Positions 19,132-26,944 of a DNA stretch of 64,000 nucleotides are shown piece by piece; position 1 is the stretch's first letter; each line of letters begins with the position of its first letter. Below the pieces are notes generated by a model. It was not told the DNA's origin, ran no database searches, and saw only the letters and a list, made by a program, of their open reading frames with translations. Where the stretch lies: contig JAFDZO010000011.1 of NCBI GenBank assembly GCA_018266845.1, positions 1 through 64,000 on the forward strand, written 5' to 3'. Made by a program: the position numbers and the translations under genes. The stretch is from Bacteroidota bacterium. Lineage in GTDB: Bacteria; Bacteroidota; Ignavibacteria; Tepidaquicellales; Tepidaquicellaceae.

Positions 19132-21093
19132 ATGAGAAGATATTTCATTATTTTCGCGCTATTGATTTCAGCTAATTTATTCTCTCAAGTTGACTGGAGT
19201 CAATACAATCCAAATTATGTTCCGCTTCCACTGAAAAAAGTTGTTCCTAAAGTTTATGCTGCTGAACCTTACGGCGTAGATGTTGTTGTTTCAGTCGGCG
19301 CTTTTGACAATTACAAAGTTACTACAACTCCCGGTTTTGCGGAAACACACATTGCAGTTAATCCGCGAAACCCTCTGAATTTCATTGCGGGGGATAACAG
19401 GTCTGTTATCTCTTCATCTAACGTTTATGTTACAACCAATGGCGGAGTAACATGGTCAAATATTAGCACGAGTGTATCGCAGGGAGACCCTGTGTTTGCG
19501 TTCGATAGTCTTGGAAATGCTTATTATACAGTACTGAACAATGGCGTTAGAGTTTGGAGGTCAACAAATGGCGGTTTGAATTGGACAAATCTCGGCAATG
19601 CTTTTACGAATTCAAGCGCGGATAAACAATGGGTGGAATGCGATCAGACAGCTGGTCCTTATTCTAACTATGTGTATCTTACCTATACAGATTTTTCAGT
19701 TACTCCTTCGGCGATAAGATTTTACAGAAGCACAAACAACGGAACAAGCTGGTCTTCGCCTATTCAGCTTTCAAATTCAAATTCACAAGGGTCAAATATT
19801 GCAGTCGGTCCTGACGGAAGAGTTGTTGTTTGCTGGAGTCAAGGCGGCGCAACAAGTAAGTATTCTACAGACGGAGGAGCCACATTCAGTTCGCAAGTTC
19901 AGGCTGCTTCGTTTACAGAACCCGGAGTTTATAACTCAACATTCGGGCGCTATGTGCTCAAAGGTGATATAAGAGTAAACGGCTTTCCTCAGATTGCTTG
20001 CGACCTCAGCAATGGTCCTTATAGAGGCAGATATTATATTAACTATTCAGCTAACCCGCTTGGACCTGATAACGCAGATATATTTGTTGTGAAATCTACA
20101 GATAAAGGTGTTACATGGAATAATCTCTCTCCTGTAAGAGTGAACGATGACGCAACAACAAATGACCAATGGATGTCCGATATTTCAGTTGATAATCAGG
20201 GAAGAGTATGGGTTTTCTGGTATGATTCGAGAAATGACGGCGCAAATAATTTGACTGAGGCTTACGGAGCGGTTTCAACTGATGGAGGTGAAACTTTTCA
20301 GAACTTCAAAATTTCTAACCAGTCATTTAATCCCGGAAGCGTAAAACAGTCGCAGGGAAGCGGGCAGGCATATTATATTGGAGACTATCATTCCATAGCC
20401 GGTAAAACAATCACGATGCCTTTCTGGATGGACGGAAGAAGCAATACTCTTGATGACTATTCCGCATATTTGCCTGACTACGGAATATCGTTCTCAAAAC
20501 CTGCTGACTCAATAAATGTAAACGGTACAAGGCAGAACAGGCTTCGCGCTCCTGCAATGGGACCTATGGCAGGACCAATTAATTTTACGGCAACAGTGTT
20601 AAATCCTCCCGGATCGGGCACGTTAACTGTTTCTTTATCCAATGGCGGGGTAATAAATAACTTTCCTGATTCATTGATAATAAACCAATCAACATCAAAT
20701 GTACCTGCAGGAACTTACAATATTCAGATAACCGGAACAGAGCCGGGCGGAGTAAGAAATCATACAAGAACGTATCCGCTTGTAGTCAGCCCTCTCGTTG
20801 GAATTTCAAATAATGAAAATACAATCCCTGCTAAATATTCTCTTGAGCAGAATTATCCTAACCCTTTTAATCCGGCAACAAAGATTAACTATTCAATAGA
20901 GAAAAACGGATTTGTGAAACTCACAGTTTTTGATGTTACGGGCAGGGAAGTAAAGACTTTAGTAAGCGGAAATGTTAATGCCGGAAGCCATTCTGTTGAA
21001 TTCGATGCCTCTAAATTAAACAGCGGATTGTATTTCTATAAATTGGAAAGCGGTGAATATAGTGAAGTAAGAAAAATGATTCTGATTAAATAA
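19132..21093 (+). CDS. Secreted sialidase-fold (BNR) T9SS cargo
   Basis: 653 residues: signal peptide (1-18, ending NLFSQ), an exo-alpha-sialidase-like propeller at about residues 60-450 with Asp-box motifs (TTNGGVTW, STNGGLNW, STNNGTSW, STDGGATF, STDKGVTW, STDGGETF) and the common opening HIAVNPRNPLNFIAGDN. A beta-sandwich of about 100 residues follows, then the sorting domain from LEQNYPNPFNPATK to RKMILIK. Catalytic Arg/Tyr/Glu sets of true sialidases cannot be assigned with confidence, so enzyme activity is unproven. It is bounded by terminators on both sides. Confidence 0.9.
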   Translation: MRRYFIIFALLISANLFSQVDWSQYNPNYVPLPLKKVVPKVYAAEPYGVDVVVSVGAFDNYKVTTTPGFAETHIAVNPRNPLNFIAGDNRSVISSSNVYVTTNGGVTWSNISTSVSQGDPVFAFDSLGNAYYTVLNNGVRVWRSTNGGLNWTNLGNAFTNSSADKQWVECDQTAGPYSNYVYLTYTDFSVTPSAIRFYRSTNNGTSWSSPIQLSNSNSQGSNIAVGPDGRVVVCWSQGGATSKYSTDGGATFSSQVQAASFTEPGVYNSTFGRYVLKGDIRVNGFPQIACDLSNGPYRGRYYINYSANPLGPDNADIFVVKSTDKGVTWNNLSPVRVNDDATTNDQWMSDISVDNQGRVWVFWYDSRNDGANNLTEAYGAVSTDGGETFQNFKISNQSFNPGSVKQSQGSGQAYYIGDYHSIAGKTITMPFWMDGRSNTLDDYSAYLPDYGISFSKPADSINVNGTRQNRLRAPAMGPMAGPINFTATVLNPPGSGTLTVSLSNGGVINNFPDSLIINQSTSNVPAGTYNIQITGTEPGGVRNHTRTYPLVVSPLVGISNNENTIPAKYSLEQNYPNPFNPATKINYSIEKNGFVKLTVFDVTGREVKTLVSGNVNAGSHSVEFDASKLNSGLYFYKLESGEYSEVRKMILIK

Positions 21094-21120
21094 ACAGCAA
21101 AAAAATATCTTTATAACAAA

Positions 21121-21148
21121 AACCCGTGTGAAGAAATTTACACGGGTT
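21121..21148 (+). terminator. Rho-independent terminator
   Basis: AACCCGTGT and ACACGGGTT stem followed by TTTTTATTTT, 27 bp after the BNR cargo stop. Confidence 0.88.
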
Positions 21149-21227
21149 TTTTATTTTATAAAATGTTGGATTTATTACTGCATTTGTTTTGACAATACAT
21201 CCATAATGAAATTACTTCACTAATAAA

Positions 21228-21260
21228 AAACCCCTTGCAGCAATTTACCACAAGGGGTTT
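21228..21260 (-). terminator. Aquaporin terminator, possibly bidirectional
   Basis: AAACCCCTTG and CAAGGGGTTT stem. On the minus strand it lies 25 bp past the aquaporin stop and is followed by TTTTTTATTAG; on the plus strand TTTAAAAATTTTT follows, so it may act both ways. Confidence 0.85.
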
Positions 21261-21285
21261 TAAAAATTTTTATCTCAAATTATTT

Positions 21286-21930
21286 TTACCCTGCAAATTC
21301 ATCAGGATTACAGATTCTGAATACAATCGCAGCCAAAGCTCCGCCTGCAAAGCATCCTACTAAATAAATCCAGCAGTTTGAAAGAGAAGAGCCGCCTTTT
21401 ATTGCATCAACAATTTGCGGACCTAATGCAACTGCAGGATTAAATGCTCCTCCTGAAATAGGACCTAATGCAACTGCCATTGCTGCTACAGTGAAACCGA
21501 TTGCAAGACCAAAGTAACTGTTTCCGGCAGCTTTTTTTGTGGTGGCAACATTAAGCACGACAGATACAAGAGCAAACGTTCCAAGCACCTCTGCAACCAC
21601 TGCTTTCCACGATTCTACACCTGCTCCAGGAGCAACTGCTAAAGCCTTATTAGTGAAAGTGAAAATTACAAATGCAGCAATAATTCCGCCCAGAAGCTGG
21701 AAAATCCAATAGGCAATTAGGTCTTTCGCTTCCATTTTTCCTCTCATAAAAACACCGAGAGAAACGGCAGGGTTGTAATGTCCGCCGGAAATATTACCGC
21801 CCATATAAATCATTACCATCAATGCAGAACCGATTGCTATAGGGGCAATAACTGAGTTGGCGAAAACTGATAAACCTATTGTTAGAATAAGAAAGAAAGT
21901 ACCGATAAATTCCGTTAGGTATTTATTCAT
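21286..21930 (-). CDS. Aquaporin/MIP channel with non-canonical selectivity filter
   Basis: 214 residues with six hydrophobic helices and the two NPA half-helices, GGHYNPAVSLG (N53) and GGAFNPAVALG (N164). It belongs to the major intrinsic protein family of water/small-solute channels in the inner membrane. Counting from each NPA without gaps against E. coli AqpZ, the aromatic/arginine filter positions F43, H174, T183 and R189 correspond here to I33, A152, G161 and V167. The Arg after the second NPA is therefore missing and the constriction should be wide and apolar, so water specificity is doubtful. It stands alone with its own terminator. Confidence 0.92.
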   Translation of the reverse strand: MNKYLTEFIGTFFLILTIGLSVFANSVIAPIAIGSALMVMIYMGGNISGGHYNPAVSLGVFMRGKMEAKDLIAYWIFQLLGGIIAAFVIFTFTNKALAVAPGAGVESWKAVVAEVLGTFALVSVVLNVATTKKAAGNSYFGLAIGFTVAAMAVALGPISGGAFNPAVALGPQIVDAIKGGSSLSNCWIYLVGCFAGGALAAIVFRICNPDEFAG

Positions 21931-22023
21931 GAGTATTGTTTAAGTTAGTAAATTTAATATTCGAAAAATAAAAAGAACTATTTTATAAGTAAAGTGATTT
22001 TATGAAAATAAAATTCATAACTC

Positions 22024-22476
22024 TCAGAGTCTTGAAATAATTTCTTCAATATGTCCTTTGACTGTAACTTTTTCCCAAATGTTTTTAATGATTCCCTTTT
22101 CGTCTATCAAAAAAGTAGTCCTTACAATTCCCATATATTTTTTCCCGAACATGCTTTTTTCTTTCCATACTCCGTAGGCATCAAGCATATCTCTCGTTTC
22201 ATCACTTAACAGGGTAAAAGGAAGCGAGTATTTCTTCTTGAATTTTACATGAGAGCGGGTATTATCTTTGCTGACACCGAGAACAACAGTGTCGTTTTTT
22301 TCGATTACTTTTATGTTGTCTCTAAAATCGCATGCTTCCTGAGTGCATGCTTCGGTATCATCCTTAGGATAGAAATATAGTACTACTTTTTTTCCTCTAA
22401 AATCTTTTAAGGAAATATTTTTCCCTTCATCGCTGACAAGGGTAAAATCCGGGGCTTTGTCTCCGGTTTTGAGCAT
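22024..22476 (-). CDS. bcp: Thioredoxin-dependent peroxiredoxin, BCP type
   Basis: 150 residues, the usual size. It reduces peroxides using thioredoxin in the cytosol. The active-site segment [11 protein letters not shown] gives the peroxidatic Cys44 and a resolving Cys49, the atypical 2-Cys arrangement of E. coli-like [23 protein letters not shown] and [11 protein letters not shown] are standard. It starts 8 bp after ftsX on the same strand, so it is likely the last gene of an operon with ftsX, dinB and the symporter. Confidence 0.96.
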   Translation of the reverse strand: MLKTGDKAPDFTLVSDEGKNISLKDFRGKKVVLYFYPKDDTEACTQEACDFRDNIKVIEKNDTVVLGVSKDNTRSHVKFKKKYSLPFTLLSDETRDMLDAYGVWKEKSMFGKKYMGIVRTTFLIDEKGIIKNIWEKVTVKGHIEEIISRL

Positions 22477-22484
22477 AATAAAAA

Positions 22485-23357
22485 TTAATTTTCAAATTTT
22501 AAATAGCGGCGGATTGAAATTGCGCTGCCGGAAATTCCCAAAATAATTCCCAGCGCGATTATTATTAATATATAAAAACTTTTTCCTATTTCGACATAAA
22601 CATTTACCTCGCCCAGTTTTCCCGAAACAAATTCCATCAGCAGGTAAAGAAATACTGCCGCAATTACTCCGCCTGCAAATCCCTGAATTAAGCCCTCAAT
22701 AAGAAACGGCGAGCGTATGAATTTTTTAGTAGCTCCAAGCAGCTTCATCGTGTAAATCAGTTTTTCTTTAGAAGCAATTACAAGCCTGATGGTGTTAGAG
22801 ACGAGGAATACGGAAGATATAGTAATGACAATTAGTATTATCAAATTCAGCGAAAGCAGCGAGGAGAAATTTTTATCAACTACCTCAAGATTTTTTTTAG
22901 GGTATATCACATCAGATACAAAGCCAAGCTCAGAAATCTGTTTTTTAAGTTTCTCAACTTTTTCTATTGTCTTATATTCATCATATAATGCTACTTTGAA
23001 CGAGGCGGGCAGGGGATTGCCTTCGATAATTTCCAGCATATCCTTACCATACTCTTTCTCAAAGATTTTTATAGCTTCTTCTTTTGATACAAACGCAATT
23101 TGTTTTATTCCGCCGATGCGTTTGAGATTCTCTTTTAGCGAGTCAAGCTCGTTGATTGAATATCCGTCCTGCAAAAAAATCTCAAGCTCAACTTTATCTT
23201 TTATTTTCCTTGTGTATGAAGATGAATTAACGGAGATAAAAAAATAAATCCCAATTATTATCAGTGAGAGCGCAATTGTAGAAACAGATGCAAGCGTGCT
23301 GAGCTTAGCGGAGTTAAACCCCCGCAGCGATTCTTTTATTAAATAATTATATTTCAA
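22485..23357 (-). CDS. ftsX: Cell-division ABC permease FtsX
   Basis: 290 residues from a TTG start. Topology fits FtsX: one N-terminal transmembrane helix (about residues 22-44), a 120-residue periplasmic domain (with [20 protein letters not shown] and [17 protein letters not shown]), then three helices (about 170-195, 220-245, 262-282). FtsX with ATPase FtsE controls peptidoglycan hydrolases at the septum. No ftsE is adjacent in this window. FtsX sits 20 bp after the DinB gene and 8 bp before bcp. Confidence 0.93.
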   Translation of the reverse strand: MKYNYLIKESLRGFNSAKLSTLASVSTIALSLIIIGIYFFISVNSSSYTRKIKDKVELEIFLQDGYSINELDSLKENLKRIGGIKQIAFVSKEEAIKIFEKEYGKDMLEIIEGNPLPASFKVALYDEYKTIEKVEKLKKQISELGFVSDVIYPKKNLEVVDKNFSSLLSLNLIILIVITISSVFLVSNTIRLVIASKEKLIYTMKLLGATKKFIRSPFLIEGLIQGFAGGVIAAVFLYLLMEFVSGKLGEVNVYVEIGKSFYILIIIALGIILGISGSAISIRRYLKFEN

Positions 23358-23376
23358 GCGGCAGAATAAAATTCAT

Positions 23377-23874
23377 TTATTTTAAAACCTCTTTAGTCTG
23401 TGATACCCATATCGGCAAATCATGGTCTATTCTTCCAAGCATTAGGTTCAATTGCCCTGCATGGTGCTGAACATGTCTCATATTGTAAATTATCATTTCA
23501 ATCAAACTGTAATTTTTCCATTTGTTAATCCACCTTAGCTTTGCTTTTTCGGGAGTAAGTCCGGCAATTAGCAAACGTGTCTTTTCGCGGCAGTATTGTG
23601 TGTAATCGAGCATCTCATGTTTAGTATAAACCCTGTCAGGCATTGTTCCGTCCGGTTCAAACTCCGATAACGTGTATGGCGCCGGCGGATGAAAATTGTC
23701 CGGGTTTTCAGTGGAATAATAATCTGTGTAAAACAACGTGTGGTATGCGTTATACCAGAAATTATGCTTTGCGTTTTCCCACATTTCAACGGGGCATTGG
23801 CGCAGCGCATTTTCAAACATATCCAAAGAAGCTCCGAATTGTTTCCACAATTCTTCTTTTAATTCATCAAGCAT
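23377..23874 (-). CDS. DinB-like four-helix bundle protein
   Basis: 165 residues matching the DinB/YfiT-like superfamily of metal-binding four-helix bundles, often thiol transferases or of unknown role. The metal-site pattern is visible: a first His in NAYHTLFYTDYY (about residue 45) and the closing pair in MRHVQHHAGQLN (about residues 132-143). It is unrelated to DNA polymerase IV despite the name. It lies between the symporter (32 bp upstream) and ftsX (20 bp downstream) on the same strand. Confidence 0.88.
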   Translation of the reverse strand: MLDELKEELWKQFGASLDMFENALRQCPVEMWENAKHNFWYNAYHTLFYTDYYSTENPDNFHPPAPYTLSEFEPDGTMPDRVYTKHEMLDYTQYCREKTRLLIAGLTPEKAKLRWINKWKNYSLIEMIIYNMRHVQHHAGQLNLMLGRIDHDLPIWVSQTKEVLK

Positions 23875-23906
23875 ATTATGGCTTTAAAATTGTTAAATAT
23901 TAATTA

Positions 23907-25673
23907 TCAGTTAATGGACTTCCATCCTCTTCTGTTTAAGTCCCAGAAGATTACTGCTCCGGCACCAATGCCGATTAATATGAAAACAAAACCTGTCAGG
24001 TAGTCATGGAATATAATTTTTCCCATTCCGAATAAAAACATATACACTAATACAATTCCGCAAGCCCAGTCAATAAATAAAAAGAAATAACCTGAATCAG
24101 GGGCAACATCTTTTAACTTGCCGGAGATTTTTTTCCAGCCAATTCCTCCGGGATGTACTCTTCTGTAAAAATTATTAAGCTGTTCTTCTTCAACAGGCTT
24201 AGTTAAGTACATTACAATTATCCATACAATAGTAGTAACAGGAACGATGATGTAAAGGGTTTCGGGGAATTTAACATTGAAGTTCCCGAAATATAAAATT
24301 GCGTAAACTACAAACGGCGTTACAGTGGCTGCAATTTCTGCGATAGCATTTACTCTCCACCAGAACCACCTTAGAATCAATACAAGCCCAAGACCTGCTC
24401 CGCACTCAATAACAAAACCCCATACCCCCGAAATGCTCTTCATTTGTGTTGTTACAAGAACCGATAATATCATGAATACAATTGTCATCACTCTTGAAAC
24501 GGCAACGTAGCCCTTCTCGCTTCCATCCTTCTTAATAAATCTTTTATAAAAATCATTTATAAAATACGATGTTCCCCAGTTTAAGTGAGTGGAGATAGTG
24601 GACATATAAGCTGCAAGGAATGCAGCAAGCAGCAATCCCTTTAAACCAACCGGAAGAAAATCATTCATAGCTTTTACAAAACCAAGCCCTTTATCTGCAT
24701 GTGGTAAATCTGGATATATTACTAAAGAGCACAGACCAACTAAAATCCAGGGCCATGGACGGATACAATAATGCGCAACCTGAAAAAACAAAGTAGCGAA
24801 CAAAGAGTTTTTTTCATCCTTGGCGCTCATCATTCTTTGCGCGATGTAGCCGCCTCCTCCGGGTTCTGCTCCGGGATACCATGAAGCCCACCATTGGATT
24901 CCTATAAAAGCAAGAAAAGATGAAATTGTTAATGCAAGAGCGCCGCTCGTATCAGCGGCAGGAGTTTCAGACGTAATCTGCGGAGTAAACTTCAATGCCC
25001 AATCGGGAAGCTTTGACTGCAAGCCGTCAATCCCTCCTACTTGCGGTGAGTTCACTACAATCACGGCAAGCACTATACATCCTCCCATAGCTAAAATAAA
25101 CTGGAACGCATCTGTTACCGCAACTCCCCACAATCCTGAGAGAGCAGAGTATCCTGCTGTTAACAGCATACACAAGCCGACATATATAATAGCATTTTTT
25201 TCATTCACGTATTCAGGGAACATACCTATAAGAATTTTTATCATCGCAAGGTTTACCCATCCCATGATAATTGTATTCATAAATATGCCCATGTAAATTC
25301 CTTTAAATCCTCTCAAAACGGCAGCGGATTTTCCAGAATATCTAAGTTCAATAAACTCGACATCGGTCAGAATATTTGCGCGCCTCCATAATCTTGAAAA
25401 GAAAAATACGGTCAGCATACCTCCGATGAGCATATTCCACCACAGCCAGTTTCCGGCAATGCCGTTTTGTCCGACAAGCTCAGTTACTGCAAGAGGTGTA
25501 TCGGCAGCAAAAGTAGTAGCCACCATAGAAATTCCTGCAAGCCACCATGGAAGCTGCCTTCCCGAGAGAAAAAAGTTTTCAGTTGAGCCGCCTGCCTTTT
25601 TGGAATACACTATTCCGATTAGAAGCGAAACAACAAAATACATCGCGACTATAATCCAGTCTATTAGATGCAT
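23907..25673 (-). CDS. Sodium:solute symporter family protein
   Basis: 588 residues with about 13-14 predicted transmembrane helices, of the SSS family (SLC5-type). The N-terminus DWIIVAMYFVVSLLIGIVYSKKAGGS, split around the first helix, and the SGRQLPWWLAGISMVATTF segment at about residues 38-56 are family hallmarks, with DTPLAVTEL following. Transport of a sugar, amino acid or carboxylate with Na+ is expected; the substrate cannot be told. It is the probable first gene of the minus-strand operon continuing to dinB, ftsX and bcp. Confidence 0.93.
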   Translation of the reverse strand: MHLIDWIIVAMYFVVSLLIGIVYSKKAGGSTENFFLSGRQLPWWLAGISMVATTFAADTPLAVTELVGQNGIAGNWLWWNMLIGGMLTVFFFSRLWRRANILTDVEFIELRYSGKSAAVLRGFKGIYMGIFMNTIIMGWVNLAMIKILIGMFPEYVNEKNAIIYVGLCMLLTAGYSALSGLWGVAVTDAFQFILAMGGCIVLAVIVVNSPQVGGIDGLQSKLPDWALKFTPQITSETPAADTSGALALTISSFLAFIGIQWWASWYPGAEPGGGGYIAQRMMSAKDEKNSLFATLFFQVAHYCIRPWPWILVGLCSLVIYPDLPHADKGLGFVKAMNDFLPVGLKGLLLAAFLAAYMSTISTHLNWGTSYFINDFYKRFIKKDGSEKGYVAVSRVMTIVFMILSVLVTTQMKSISGVWGFVIECGAGLGLVLILRWFWWRVNAIAEIAATVTPFVVYAILYFGNFNVKFPETLYIIVPVTTIVWIIVMYLTKPVEEEQLNNFYRRVHPGGIGWKKISGKLKDVAPDSGYFFLFIDWACGIVLVYMFLFGMGKIIFHDYLTGFVFILIGIGAGAVIFWDLNRRGWKSIN

Positions 25674-25907
25674 TAAAGTTTCATTTTAATGATAGGAAAA
25701 TTTTTGCGAAAGATAATTATTTTTTTCGTGTTATAAAGTGGAGATAAAAATCTTAGTTGCCGGCTCCCGGTTTCCGGAAATATCTTAATCTGTAAACATA
25801 AGGGAGCTATTGCATCACGAAAAAGCAATCACAAACTATTAATTGAACTGAATTGAATGTTTCCTCGTTTGAAAGTAAATTTAAAAAAACTAAACAATAA
25901 AATTCCT

Positions 25908-26774
25908 ATGTTTAAAAAATTCACCATTTCAATTCTTGCATTAGGATTTATTTCAGTAGTATATATCAATCTTACGGCATTTCCTGACGGAATTAACGAT
26001 ACAACAAAAAGACCGGGAACAAATAATTTTGATAAAGGGTGCATCTGTCATAATGAAACAGTTCCTTCACCGGAAGTTAAAGTTTTATTCAGCGGACCCA
26101 CAAGCGTCAGGGCAGGGGATACCGCTACTTTTAAATTGAAAATCACAGGCGGACCGGACAGCGCAGGAGGCTGCAATATAGCTTCTTATTTTGGAAAACT
26201 TATTACTTCTCCTTTAGAGACACATTTAAAGACAATGGAGAATGTTTATTATTCCGGCACTGCTGATTCAGTCAGAAAAAACGAATTGACTCACATGGCT
26301 CCTAAGCCGCACTCTAACGATACTATAACTTTTACTTTTAGATATATTGCTCCTAATACTCCTAATGTTGTAGATACTCTCTACGCATGTGGAAACTCGG
26401 TTATAGTTGACCACAGCACATCCGATGATAAATGGAATTTTGCAGATAACAGAAAAATAAGCATTACCTCGACAGGCATTAGCAACAACTCGACGCTGGT
26501 TAAGAATTTTACGCTTGAACAGAATTATCCTAATCCATTTAATCCGGCAACGAAAATTAATTTCACTTTAGATAAATCCGCTTTGGTTTCTTTAACTGTT
26601 TATGATATAAACGGAAAGCAAATTTCTTCAGTGATTAATTCCAAGAATTATTCAGCCGGAAATTATTCCGTGGACTTTGACGCTGCAAAATTTAATCTCA
26701 ACAGCGGAGTTTATTTCTATAAGCTGGAAGCAAACGGAGTAGGCGAGATTAAAAAAATGATGCTTGTAAAGTAA
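25908..26774 (+). CDS. Secreted T9SS cargo, choice-of-anchor-V/Reeler-like
   Basis: 288 residues from the ATG at 25908, chosen because the signal peptide (MFKKFTISILALGFISVV) begins there; an in-frame ATG at 25857 adds 17 Lys-rich residues. After the leader comes AFPDGINDTTKRPGTNNFDKGCICHNE, shown here in two parts: the pattern DG...R.G...DKGCxCH is the opening of the choice-of-anchor-V type domain, where CxxCH-like pairs are usual. A beta-sandwich with TFTFRYIAP follows. The sorting domain runs from LEQNYPNPFNPATK to KKMMLVK. Function unknown. Confidence 0.85.
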   Translation: MFKKFTISILALGFISVVYINLTAFPDGINDTTKRPGTNNFDKGCICHNETVPSPEVKVLFSGPTSVRAGDTATFKLKITGGPDSAGGCNIASYFGKLITSPLETHLKTMENVYYSGTADSVRKNELTHMAPKPHSNDTITFTFRYIAPNTPNVVDTLYACGNSVIVDHSTSDDKWNFADNRKISITSTGISNNSTLVKNFTLEQNYPNPFNPATKINFTLDKSALVSLTVYDINGKQISSVINSKNYSAGNYSVDFDAAKFNLNSGVYFYKLEANGVGEIKKMMLVK

Positions 26775-26791
26775 AATTTTGTATTTTTTAA

Positions 26792-26821
26792 AGCCCGGTG
26801 CATTGATGTTGTATCGGGTTT
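26792..26821 (+). terminator. Hairpin terminator with G-U pairs
   Basis: AGCCCGGTGCA and TGTATCGGGTT pair with two wobble positions, followed by TTTTTTGTTG, 18 bp after the cargo stop. Confidence 0.75.
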
Positions 26822-26944
26822 TTTGTTGCACAAAATATTTATTAAATATTTCCAGCTACATTAATTTTAACCTTTTAATTATAAGTTTCTTTATATTATC
26901 TTAATATATCTCAAATAATTTTTATTTTTTAAATAAATCAGCTC

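Noticed and set aside
19132-21093. True sialidase enzyme
   Set aside because: Asp-box repeats are structural; the catalytic Arg triad, Tyr and Glu could not be assigned, so I kept sialidase-fold only.
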